Assembly: GCF_001039355.2 (NCBI RefSeq)
Contig: NW_019774114.1
Span: 276,092-340,091 of the forward strand
DNA: 64,000 nt
Origin: Lingula anatina
Taxonomy: Eukaryota; Brachiopoda; Lingulata; Lingulida; Lingulidae
Reading direction: 5' to 3'
The notes under the pieces are model-generated. The model ran no database searches, was not told the DNA's origin, and saw only the letters and a program-made list of their open reading frames with translations. Shown here one piece after another: positions 48,782 to 59,047 of this stretch. The translations under genes and the position numbers were made by a program. How positions within the stretch are numbered: the first letter of the stretch is position 1; the number at the start of each line of letters is the position of its first letter.

Positions 48782-51700
48782 CCTCTCTCACAAACCGTGG
48801 ACTTGACATTTCCTACCACCATTAAAAAATCGACACAAATTAAAAATTAGCTACCCGTTAAACAGCAGCTCACAAAACAAAAAATCGGTATCGTCTACTG
48901 TTTACAGAGTCGCCCCTTGTAAACCATCTTATTAATTTTGTCTAGTCTCGAAGTTTAGTGTTCTTTGTTGAATTCACTGAAGTATAATTTTCGCTTAGTC
49001 ATTGAAGCGGGTAACAAAGAAAAATAATTTTGAACATAAATTTCAACTGATAAAACATTGCTATAATAGGAAGGTCCATGTTAATATCTTCACTACCTGG
49101 GGGGTTCCTTTCTTTTCTTTGACAGCAGAAATTCTTAACGAGAACTGCTACCACAATTGTCAACACAACGCTGAGGAGGACCAGAACGGCAAGAACAACT
49201 GGGTTAACTTTACTGAAGGCGTCTTCTTTCTCGGTCACTACAGCGTTGGTGGGCAAACATTGAGGGCAACTCAAATCATCGTCCATCTCCGTGTCAGCTG
49301 TAGTCATGGCCAGACATTTCAGACAGTTAGGATCACCTCGTGCACACTCGGACTCATTGCCTGCAGGGGACCTCTGGTTGTGAAGTCTGATATCCCGCTC
49401 ACGCAGCTCCAGACCTCTTGATTCAGTATAGAGCCCGACCTGGTTCGTAAAAGAAGAAACACTTATATTTGGTTAATATTTCAAGATGTTTGTTATTTTC
49501 ATTAGTCTTTTGCATATAACGTGCATTCAAAATGCATCCTTTTGTTTCAGTTGACAATATACAGGGTTGCTACTTAATATGGAATACTTTTTATCATTGT
49601 TATTTTTGAGTGCTGATAAAATATTTTTTGGCTTGATTCATCAAAAAAGTATATCATTGAGTGAGAAAAATATCCAGTCTTCCATTGTGAGATATTTTGG
49701 TCAATAATATCCAATCTGACATAAGATGTCATTCAAAAGAAAAGAACACCCCCAGAAAACCATATCAACAGTTTGATGTCAGTATTAACTTTAAGCTAAG
49801 ATATTAAAGAAAATGACAGCCTCCGAACAGTGATAAGTTACACAGTCAAAGAAATCATTACAGTAAATCATGAAAAGTCATCAATAGCGGGTATGACCTC
49901 CAGCAGCCGCTTGCAGCGCCCTCATCCTACATGCCATACCCTGTGACAAGTATTTTAGAGTTTGGANATACACATAGAGTGACACATCAGTTTTGGATTT
50001 AAAATAGTTGGAGAGAAATTAAATATTTTGTAGAACATTTTCTCGACAAAAAATAATATTCCATATTAAGTGGTAACCCTGTATGTTTTATAAAAGATAA
50101 AGAATTATTAGACGTCAAGTTCACTAAATTAACGTCCCAATACGTTACGAAGCAATTCATATTAGAGGTACAAATACTGTTCTAAACAGCCAGGTTACTC
50201 ACCCCAACATATTTGGGATGAGTTTCAACTTTTTGAATATTTAGAATTTCGAAGCCTGCACTGCCATCTCCATTGTCATCAAAGGGTATGACCACTTCTC
50301 TAAAGTCGTTCCTCAGTCTAACCTTCTTTATCTCATCATACAGTGTTGAGACTCCTGCCGTGGAACGCATGAGAGGACAAAGCTCTGTGGTGCCGCACAC
50401 TTCTTCTAAAGCTGTCTCAATGCCGTTTGTTGCAGCGTACACAGCAAGAATGGTGTACACTGTCCAAGGGTCCTCAGAATTCAAAACCAATGACTGCCCG
50501 CACGGAGGACGCGACTTAGCCAAGGAATTCGGTAAATAACAGTTAAAGTTTTCTTCCCAGTACGTCCTAAACCAAGGATTCCTGTGGTTGGTTCCAGGTT
50601 TTAAAGAGCGTATGTATCTGTCAAATTCTGGAAAATCCCTGGTCTTTTTCTCCAGTCTGAATGTTAAGTGTCCTTCGGCCATATTTTCCAAGCCCTTAAT
50701 AACATTAACACTATCGCTCCACCCTTCACTGCCTACGAGAATATAGCGTCCCCCTAAGCGTCTTCCATTCATTTGCTTGAGTACCTCTCGTGCTAAAAAG
50801 TCATCCAACATTAAGACCACGACATTTGCGGCAGGGTAGTTCAGAAGGTTCTGTACGATCTCGGGAACTATTTGCTCAGATTCTGCCTTACTGAACGGCA
50901 TCTCTTGCGATAAAGCAATACATATATTAGAAACGTTAGCGTACTTTTTAAAGGCTCTGATGCCTGCCCGAGCATAGTGGTTTTCTGTGTTGATAGTAGC
51001 AACATATTCCCACCCTAAAGACCTCAGCATCATAACCATAGCGCGCGCTTGCCCATCAATGGCCGGCACGGTTCGAAGGAAGTAAGGGTACGCCTCGCGG
51101 TTACTGAGGTCTGTGCTTACAGACCCGTACGATATCAAAGGGATTTTTAAAGCCGTCAGGATGTCAGCCACCGTCATAGACACAGAGCTGGAGAACGCCC
51201 CAACTACTGCTGCCACCAATTTGCTGTCTATCTTCTCGCCTGATTTGGGATCTTTCAGTATAAGGTTGCCGGAGAAAAAATTGAGCAGAAGTTGACTTGC
51301 ACGTAGGGCATTGTAACAGTCATCCAGCACAATGGCTCCGAAGTTTGGTTTGTTCCCACTTCTACTGCTAGGATATCTGCTCTGATTTAGAGTATCCATG
51401 GCATAAAGAAAGGCCTCCACCAGGGGGACAGAGCCAGTCAGACTCCTAAAGGCGCCACAATCAGTCGGTCTTTTGGCTTCATGCAAATAGTCTAGGTGAC
51501 TGGTGCAAAAATTGCTCAAAAGGTGGAAAAAGCATGAAACTTGGCACGAATGTTCTTTGGACTATGCTGATCATTTTCAAGGGTAGTGCCCAAAATTTCA
51601 AAGCGTTGCTTAGCAACCGTTGCTAAGGAAGTGATTTACCTTAGTAACAAGCTAATTGGACCTTTCTTGTTCAGTTTAAATTATTTAAAAAGGCTTTTAA

Positions 51701-54700
51701 TAATGTTTCAAGCCATCAGAACTATCACTATACTATTTTAAGACATTAAAAACCCACGTAAACCATTGCAACAGTTGCTAGGCAGCATATTACCTTAGCA
51801 ACAAGTATTTAATATTATATATTTAATAATATATATTTTATAATATATATACAGATATTCTGTAGCATTTTACAAACCCTCCAGTCCCTTCTCATCTTTC
51901 TGTTCCCATTCTACATATACTAACATGTTTCTTAATTATTAAGATAGGTACATAAATAGTGTATGCATGCACAAACCCAAATACAAATATCTCCGGAGAT
52001 CTATCAATGACCACACCTAAATTATCTTTAGCGGGGCAAATGATGCACATCCAAACAAATTTTACATGTGGACAATCCCAAAAAACATACAGAATATTTC
52101 CCTAGCAGTACTGCAAAATTCTCAAATTCATAAGATAAGCATAAGTTTTGAATATTCTATGATTTATTCTGAATTGTAGCGACTTCATTTTCTTGTGATC
52201 TGTTTCTTAAATGTTAGTTCCCAATTATCAGTACTCAAGGTTTTTTTAAAATATGTCTGCCATTCACCTACACCTTTATCTGCTCATATTATTTTGGCTT
52301 TGGTGGATTTTTTTGCGAAAAAAATATTTGGATGGTTTGGTAACTTGTTTAATTGAGTCAATTAATTCTTGGATTGCTATGCCTAATTTCCTTCCATGGG
52401 AAGAGATAGCCATTCAGATGGTAAGCTCTTTTGGATTCCGAATTAGCCCAGAAAGTTAGTGTTAAGGTTGATTTTTGTTGAGTTCCTCTAGACAGAGGGG
52501 ATTTCAAATGTTATTTATAATATCATTGAAGTAAAAAAAAACATTTTTACACCATTTTTTATGGAAATAGTTTTTCAATTTCTTTCAATTTTTGAGTTTT
52601 GACATGGTTGTGATAGGATTTCGTCTGGGGTTAAATTGAAATTTTCCTGAATTTCACTCAAAGAACCAATTATCTTTGCCAAAAGGGATAAGAAGTTGCT
52701 TTTAGTATTTTTAATCCACCTTTTGTTACTACCGATTCCTGACATTTCGCCGAAAAAAAAAAAAAAAACGCTTTCTACTTACTCTTATTTTCTTCATAAA
52801 GAAGTCTTTTAACCCATGTAAAGTTTAGGGCCTTGGTAAAATTTTTATTTGCGGTACCTTTTACCGTCCATTTTTGTAATCAGACGCCATCCTTGCTCAT
52901 TTTATTTTGTATCTTTTCCCATTCCTGATAAAGTTAAATATGATATGCATATTTTAAGTATTGAGGGAGGGGGGGGGGCTGGTAGGAGAGTTTATACATG
53001 CACTACATAAGATGAGAAATACTAAAGGTTTAACCACTGTTGACTTTCCTATTATTGAAAGGTTTCCCAGAGAAAGTTTTTTCACATTGTATTTTGTCAG
53101 TTTCTATTCTCTACCAAGTAACTTAAATACACCTGCATGGTTCTATTTTAATTCTTTTTGTTAATCAATCAAGTTCAAAAGTTTCTGTTCACACCCAAAG
53201 GCCGTTAGATGCCATATCTTACTTCCACCAAGGCTGCTCTACAACAATATAAGAGTATTCTTGCGAGATGAACATATCTGAATCAGCACTACGGTGCCAT
53301 GTCATCAGATACCATGTGCTCACTCTGGTTGGACTTGTGCGTAACAGTGGACCCTTGTGGATACATTTGCCAGTAGCAATTGACCTGCCCAGAGTGGCTG
53401 CAGTGTGCATGTAGGTGCAAATGTAGAGGCTGACAATGTGCAAGGGCAAAATGCACTGTATATTGCACATACAAGGGAGAATTTAACATCTTAACATCTT
53501 GCAAATTTTTATAAAGAGTCGTAAGGTGATAAAAGCATGGAAATGGCTGGTTACTAACTTTGAACATGCTGCCTGCACTGCACTGATAATGTTTTTGATC
53601 GGATGTGTGTAAACATCACACAATTGTTTCAACTTACTGGATTAAAAGTATGAACATCTTGCTCAAAAGTGTAGTTCTTAGCTAGTGTTATAGATTTGCC
53701 TTACTTAATAGACTAACGCAACTTTAAATGTTTGTTGCTAGGGTAATATGCTGCCTAGCAATCGTGGCTAAGGTTAATTTGGGTTTTAATTGCCTTAATA
53801 TAGTCTAGTGATAGTTCTGATGCCCTGAAACATAGTTATTAACATTTCTAAACCATTTAAACTGGACAAGAAAGGTCTAATTAGCTTGTTACTAAGGAAA
53901 TTCACTTCCATAGCAACGGTTGCTAAGCAACGCTTTGAAATTTTGGGCACTGCCCTTGAAAATGATCAGCATAGACCAAAGAACATTTGTGCCAAGTTTC
54001 ATGCTTTTTCCACATTTTGAGCAATTTGGCCAAAATATAGCACCAGTCATCCAGACTAAAAGAAAATATTCCAAGTATCAAGACCTTACCCGGGACATAC
54101 GCAAAAGGTATTTCTTCTATGACATTGGTTTTACATGTTGAGCAACCTTGTCTGCAAGATGACGCATGATGGTCGTCCAGGGCAAGAGATATCTTCAAGC
54201 CACTTTGGGAGTGACTTCCAATTCTTTGAAATGTACCACTCGTAAACTGGTTGACAAAATAATGATTTGAGTCACTACTGTTCAGATCCCCGTTAGCATC
54301 AAAAGTACCCCGTGTTTTATTTGGGAATAGTCGAGGAAATCTGTTATACTCCAAAGTTACATTAGCCAGATAAGGGACAAGCGAAGAAGAATTCATGTTT
54401 CTCAGACTTTGACAGAACCCGGGCACATTGTTGCAGCGGACATTTTGGGCATTCTTGACAGCGGACGCCAACGCTAGTACTGCCTCCATTGCTTTCTCAA
54501 CGTAATGGGTTTGCACAAAACTGGACTCAATCTCGCTGTCTGGTACCTCCTCGCAAACTCGCCCACTCTCTCTTTGAAAACGAAGTCGCATTTTGGAAAG
54601 TAATTCTTTTGGAACCGTGGCATCCTCAAATAAACAATTATAGTATTCCATGAAATATTCGTCCAGCCAAAGTTTGTAGTGCATACAATCCGCTTCACAA

Positions 54701-57420
54701 GTTTCATTCCTGCTTCTTACACGTTTCATTAAACCCAACCAGTGGTTGCGGAAATCGGCAATCTCTGAAAAAGCAGGCGCCAAAGTGATGGTACCGTCAC
54801 TTACAGCGCCCTTCAAATGCCAAAAGTGAGCGTTATTTACGTCAATAGAATCAGGAAAAATCCACCGTAGCTGACTGGGATGAAGGTCGGTCGACAATTG
54901 TATATTCTCTGCCCATACCTTGAGCAACTGCACAGCAGCAGGTGCCTGACCAAAGTACACCACTCCTAAAGTGCTGGACGCGTTGTTTCGGATTATCTTG
55001 GAGATTTTCCGTATTATGTTATACGAAGTGATGTCATTGGTAGGTGGAGAAACAGAAATTGTTTCAGACATTGCGATGCATATTCCAGAAGCTTTAGACA
55101 ATTTGTGAAACTCTTCAATCCCTTCTGTGCCATAATTGTCATCAGTGTTGACAGTCGCCACGTACGTCCAGTTTAACCTGCGTACTAGTGCCACGATAGC
55201 CTGCCAAAGATTCAGAAAAAGTACAGAAGGTATTAACGACACTTTCGTTCTTCTTCGACAATTATGTCTAAATGTTTTCATCAATAAAACCTTTAATTTA
55301 GCTTTGCAAAATATGACAGGACTGTGATGCCCATCATTATTTTGTACCGCAGAAGTAATGCCTTCCGATTAAGTGATGCAAAAACCTTTAGCATAACCTT
55401 TGGCATAATCCATTTTGTATTCATTTAGTATGCAGTCATGTGGATTGATGAGAAATAACGAGCGACGCTTTAGCTCTGTTACAAAGATTAAAAAGTTAAA
55501 AGATTGCAAAAGATAAATACAACACAAAACGACTGTTATACAGAACCCACTAATTATTCACCTGGATTTGGTGCAAATCAGACGGCACGGTGCGAAAGTA
55601 GCTTGGGAACAAAGTTTTGTTAGAAAACTTGCTCACAGTAGTGGAAAATGCCACCTGTGGTATGTTTCTCCCTTTCAATGCATCCGACACCGCCTCAGCA
55701 GGCCCACTGCTAGCGGGACCTAAAATACCTGAATTTAGGAGAAAAATTATATTCATTATGATAAATTTCTTAAGAATTAGTGGTTTATGGTGACGCCGTT
55801 GAAAAAAAAATATGGACCCAAATTTCAATGTGAGAGCGAATTCTCTACATCTGGCATCCTTGTTTGCAGAAAAATCTCAAGATTGATTTTGTTGTAACGC
55901 AGCACCTTTGATGCTTGCTTTGTCCATTCTATGATATGTTTTTTGGTCGAAATGCCACATAAATATTCATACAAGAATCTGTGTGGGCTTTGTAAAAATC
56001 TGTTTTTGGAAAAATTGTTAAAAACCAAGTGGAACTGACAATACTGGTTTATTTGATATTCGTATAAAATGGCTTACATGCTTTTCAGGCGTGCACATTA
56101 CAAAAAAAAAAAGGGATGAAATACACGGTAACTAAATAAATAATGGCAACATTTATTCTAAATATATCACAGTGCAAAAAAGTATTAGCAAAGGTTTGAA
56201 AGTGAAAGGATTTCAATCACAGCTTATACACCTGAAAAACATCAATGAACCGTTGCAGAAACATACAAAGCAATGCAATGCCTAATAAAAAGTCCCAACT
56301 CTTATGTGGATCGATTTGACGTCATTTCATTTTTCAGTGTTATTTTGACTTTCTCCTGGGTCACGCTCTTTTTACCGCGCATTTCCAGTAAATACATGTA
56401 CGTATCCATTATCACGGCCAGGGCGCCCTCACTGGAGTGATGTTTGTTAACTGGTTTTGTCGTGTGGCAGTAAACTCGACTTCAACCAAACAATGCAATT
56501 TCATTAAGAAACGCAAATCTGCAAGACTATTATATTTGTAATGTGTAGATTTCGCTTAGGTAGGGACCTGTAGTTTTTATTTAAAACATTTGATTTACGC
56601 CCTAAAGAAGCTCATCAGTATTTTACCAACAGGGTATTACAAAAAGGTTGTCATGAAGAGTTAAATATTCAGTTTAAGTTAAAAGATGGTTCAGCTTGCC
56701 TATTTCTTGATTGCACACTGATTCCATCAAGAAAATTATTAATTTGATGCCACAAATGTACTTACCAAGAACTGGTGTGTGCTCGATATCCTGTCGGCAG
56801 GACGGATAGTAATTAGGATAGATATCGGGGAGACTTTGGAGCGCCGCCCGGGTTGCCAGAGCAGGATTCCCACACGTATCATACATCTTCATGTCTACAG
56901 AAAAGATAAAAGATTAACGTATTAAAATATATTATTTCAATCTCTGCTTTTTTGTATCTTATCTGAGGTGTTTTTCAGTAATCTTTTGTTACATGTGGTC
57001 TCTTTACACAGGTTCAAAAAGAAATATCTATACCACGTAAAATCATTTGAATAAAGAATATACACTGACAATGGTGGAGAAACTTCGTGGCATCCGATGG
57101 GCTTACTCACTTATATCATCTTACTTTTAGAAATATTTTTTGAGCTCACCAAGCTTTACTCCAGGGATAAAGTCGTGTTCGTTGATAAGTGTTGTCATCC
57201 ACTGAACGGCAACCATCGTCTGCACATCCATCGTGGAGATAACTGCACACTCGGTGTTATAGGCGCTGGGTTGATGGATGCTGAGTAGGGCCAAAAACGT
57301 TATAGTATTGTTTGTTCTGACTGCCTGAAAACACGATCCTCCATCCACACCTTGACTTTGTACAACACCAACAGAAAACAGAGACAGGGCCGTGATCATA
57401 GACACCGTGGTCATGACCAT
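48315..57420 (-). CDS. Double Venus-flytrap single-pass receptor (whole gene)
   Basis: Seven exons (57150-57420, 56766-56894, 55562-55728, E4 to about 54059, E5 from about 51487 to 50203, 49097-49439, 48315-48598) encode about 1215 residues. The order is signal peptide, mGluR-like flytrap 1 (about 30-545), a short Cys linker, flytrap 2 (about 561-1000), a stalk with CxxC-type cysteines, one TM (about 1088-1108), and a tail of about 107 residues. There is no seven-helix domain. It should sit in the plasma membrane and bind a small ligand outside; the ligand is unknown. A transposon (51490-54056) interrupts the second flytrap. The gene could be intact through splicing out of the element, or broken in this individual. 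The exon containing the end of flytrap 1 and the first strand of flytrap 2 argues against two separate genes. Confidence 0.78.
48751..48779. repeat. Poly-T tract
   Basis: 29 T in a row, that is poly-A on the minus strand, in the intron between exons 6 and 7. No retroposon body was recognised next to it. Confidence 0.9.
49097..49439 (-). CDS. Double-flytrap receptor exon 6 (stalk and TM)
   Basis: 343 bases, phase 0 to 1. It begins VGLYTESRGLELRERDI, the closing strands of the flytrap, then the stalk CARGDPNCLKC and CPQC with one N-glycosylation sequon, then the TM (VVLAVLVLLSVVLTIVVAVL) followed by KNFCCQRKER, a basic stop-transfer with two cysteines that could be palmitoylated. The nine-cysteine domain that joins flytrap to helices in class C GPCRs is reduced to these few cysteines. 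Confidence 0.85.
49440..50202 (-). other. Receptor intron 5, occupied by a transposon
   Basis: Most of this intron is the Tc1/mariner-like element at 49562-50081. Donor gtgagt at 50197-50202, acceptor cgaaccag at 49440-49447. Confidence 0.8.
49560..50083. mobile_element. Tc1/mariner-like non-autonomous element
   Basis: The element spans 49562-50081 (520 bases including an N at 49967). Its ends are inverted repeats, consensus CAGGGTTRCYACTTAATATG, each flanked by TA. TA target and CAGGG ends are characteristic of the Tc1/mariner superfamily. No open transposase frame is visible; the N may hide missing internal sequence. Confidence 0.75.
50203..51499 (-). CDS. Double-flytrap receptor exon 5 (flytrap 2)
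   Basis: The frame is open from the transposon border (51487) to the donor GGG|gtgagt at 50202. It encodes YLHEAKRPTDCGAF, then VEAFLYAMDTLNQ, GAFSSSVSMTVAD, IPLISYGSVSTDLS, YFLRTVPAIDGQARAM, GWEYVATINTENHYARAG, GSEGWSDSVNVIKG and FDDNGDGSAGFEILNIQK, a full mGluR-like ligand-binding domain. Compared with mGluR1 (numbering from general knowledge), the SSS stretch and the pocket Tyr are kept, but the pocket Thr188 is Val, Asp208 is displaced and Asp318 is Glu. If the acceptor inside the transposon end is used, the exon starts at 51499; with no splicing, coding starts at 51487. Confidence 0.88.
51488..54058. mobile_element. Inverted-repeat transposon, 2567 bp, inserted in a coding exon
   Basis: The element spans 51490-54056, flanked by TA (51488-51489 and 54057-54058). 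The arms are roughly 330 bp imperfect inverted repeats (51490 to about 51815, and about 53725 to 54056), starting GTCTAGGTGACTGGTGC and GTCTGGATGACTGGTGC. The middle 1.9 kb is AT-rich with no convincing transposase; the longest frames are 60-90 codons. The superfamily is not recognised, although the TA target fits Tc1/mariner-like transposition. It lies between the codons for ILGIFS and for YLHEAK of flytrap 2. Confidence 0.85.
54044..55200 (-). CDS. Double-flytrap receptor exon 4 (most of flytrap 1, linker, first strand of flytrap 2)
   Basis: Phase 0 start after tttggcag. It encodes AIVALVRRLNWTYVATVNTD, DNYGTEGIEEFHKLSKASG, the rest of flytrap 1, the closing GTFQRIGSHSQSGLKISL, the linker SSCRQGCSTCKT, and then IPFAYVPGKVLILGIFS, the first strand of flytrap 2. 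Genuine coding ends near 54059; 54044-54056 is transposon sequence that would be included if the donor ACTG|gtgcta is used. A stronger donor-like site (CCGG|gtaagg at 54089) lies upstream, but the codons beyond it match a flytrap start and so were probably exonic before the insertion. Confidence 0.85.
55562..55728 (-). CDS. Double-flytrap receptor exon 3
   Basis: 167 bases, phase 1 to 0. It encodes GILGPASSGPAEAVSDAL, IPQVAFSTTVSKFSNK and YFRTVPSDLHQIQ, the ligand-pocket part of flytrap 1. The Ser/Thr pair and the Asp of the mGluR amino-acid site are present here. Confidence 0.9.
55729..56765 (-). other. Receptor intron 2
   Basis: AT-rich intron between CTTG|gtaagt (56765) and aaattcag (55729). 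No feature is recognised. Confidence 0.65.
56766..56894 (-). CDS. Double-flytrap receptor exon 2
   Basis: 129 bases, phase 1 to 1. It encodes MKMYDTCGNPALATRAALQS to HTPVL. The YDTC motif after IPGVKL in exon 1 matches the conserved GVKLG.xIxDTC strand of mGluR flytraps. Confidence 0.88.
57150..57420 (-). CDS. Double-flytrap receptor exon 1 (signal peptide)
   Basis: 271 bases, phase 1 at the donor CTTG|gtgagc. It starts MVMTTVSMITALSLFSVGVV, a signal peptide with probable cleavage after SQG, then NTITFLALLSIHQPSAY, W.T.LIN and FIPGVKL, the first strands of flytrap 1. The ATG directly follows ttcttttag, an acceptor-like sequence, so a non-coding 5' exon probably lies upstream. Confidence 0.85.
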
Positions 57421-58480
57421 CTAAAAGAAATCAAATGTAGTTTTAACTTATATTTAGTGTTAAAAACAAGTGCAAAATGAACATAATGTTGTTTTTTTCT
57501 CTATTTTAATTTTTTTGAATACAGCAGGCCTACGAGCGTTCTGCCTACTCCGAAGACATGGTATTTTTATCAGGTGCCTTGTAGCAAAGATCCAAAATCA
57601 TATTTATTTTGTTTTGGATCCTAGATTGTAGTAATGCTTTACAGAATGCCAGCACTTCAGGACATCAACTGTAATAAATACTTACATAAGACATTATCAA
57701 GTTTTAAATAAATTGGATTTTACAGCTACCGTGTTGTACATGATAATATTCTGTTTTGCTTCAAACTGGCTATAGATATTTAGATTTCTATAAATAATAT
57801 TTGAAGCAAAGAAGAATTTTCGGACATCCCGGTCAAAAAGATGCATTAAAAGTAAATGTATAATACAAAATAACAAACAATAAGCAGGAAAATGGAAATT
57901 GTTAGATATCAAGTTATTACTCAAATCAGAGTAAGAATCAGAACTTTTCACTTAAAATTTACCTACATTGTAATAACAAAACTGAATAAAAACTTCTGAA
58001 ACACTACGGTCTTTAGTCTTATTAAGTAATTGTTGCAATCTGCAATGATGAGGCAAAAAGGTAAAAATTTTCAGAAAAAAATTGTCCCTACAGACCCAAT
58101 TTCCAACCTGTTGTGCTTTAGTACAAAATATGACAACAGTAAGTTTTGCGGAAAATATTGCGCTTCCCTCGATATTCTGCTTAAAGAACGCCACCTATGG
58201 AATTTCTTATCAGGAACATTATCCAACCTAATTGGCTTGTATTTTGATCCTGCCATCGTCCCGCCAGGTTTGAAAAAATGTCATTCACACTAACGTTTTT
58301 GCTTATTCACTTTCAAGGAAAGTTTAAGACAAAATGTATATAAAATTTATGACTTATATCACTAATAACACTATTATGTAAAAAAAAGTGACATTATCCG
58401 ACCACAGTTTCTGTTGGGATATATTTGACTGTGGTCCATTTGATTATTACTGTTAACGAGGCAGAGTTTAACGTGCAGCG
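57421..58480 (-). other. 5' region of the double-flytrap receptor
   Basis: Probably 5' UTR intron and promoter of the minus-strand receptor gene. AT-rich, with no motif I can support. The small frames here look random. Confidence 0.4.
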
Positions 58481-59047
58481 TTATGCTATTCTGGCGAAAG
58501 TTTTATGTGTAGACAATAATAACACAAAAAATACTGTAACAGAAGCAGTCATGGACAAAATTACAAAATTCGTTAATACATGTATGTCCAAGGGGCAGTT
58601 GAGCGCATCAAATATGTTGTTTGCTGTCCCCCTTTTCGTGATAACTTGATATGTTTTCCCCAAGAATTTATTAGTAAATTGCTCGCAATCTACTGATAAG
58701 TTCTCAAAAAAAGACATACAAGTGGTATATCGGTATATCGTTGTTGGGCAGTATGTGTACTCGAGGAGTTCGAAAGAAATGCACAGTTGGCCAGAAAAAG
58801 ACCCGCTCTTAATCAAAATTTCATCTTCCTCATATGCACACTTCCTCTTTTTACCCATTGATTGCACCAGCCGTTTTACTGTGATCATACTCACTTTACA
58901 CTTCATCACTAGATGCTCCCGAACCCTTCGCTTTGCGGTTTGTAAAAGTGTGGCTGAAACGTGGAAAGTAAATCCATCTGAAATTTCCCACCTGGTGGGC
59001 TGTACATGTGTCTTTACATCTGGGGTCCACGACGTCAAGGCCAGCAT
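58481..59047 (-). CDS. Unidentified possible secreted or membrane protein
   Basis: 188 residues from the ATG at 59045-59047 to TAA at 58481-58483. It starts MLALTSWTPDVKTHVQPTRW. The frame stays open for a few codons upstream (TYLLLMLALTS), giving a signal-like hydrophobic start and suggesting an upstream exon. There are about seven cysteines in the middle and a hydrophobic end (FVILSMTASVTVFFVLLL) followed by THKTFARIA, consistent with one C-terminal membrane span or a lipid-anchor signal. I recognise no family. An overlapping 134-codon frame on the other strand competes with it, so it may be chance. It lies between two receptor genes on the same strand. Confidence 0.35.
   Translation of the reverse strand: MLALTSWTPDVKTHVQPTRWEISDGFTFHVSATLLQTAKRRVREHLVMKCKVSMITVKRLVQSMGKKRKCAYEEDEILIKSGSFSGQLCISFELLEYTYCPTTIYRYTTCMSFFENLSVDCEQFTNKFLGKTYQVITKRGTANNIFDALNCPLDIHVLTNFVILSMTASVTVFFVLLLSTHKTFARIA

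Noticed and set aside
49002-49421. 139-codon plus-strand frame
   Set aside because: It is antisense to the stalk/TM exon of the receptor, which has matching splice sites, phases and a paralogue.
50273-50539. 88-codon plus-strand frame
   Set aside because: Antisense shadow of the flytrap 2 exon.
54084-54089. gtaagg after CCCGG as the end of receptor exon 4
   Set aside because: It is a good donor on paper, but the following codons (KVLILGIFS) match the first strand of a flytrap and the spacing of flytrap 1, so they were probably coding. Kept only as a secondary splice option.
48315-57420. Two separate neighbouring receptor genes
   Set aside because: The end of flytrap 1 and the start of flytrap 2 share one exon, only the first has a signal peptide and only the second has a membrane span.
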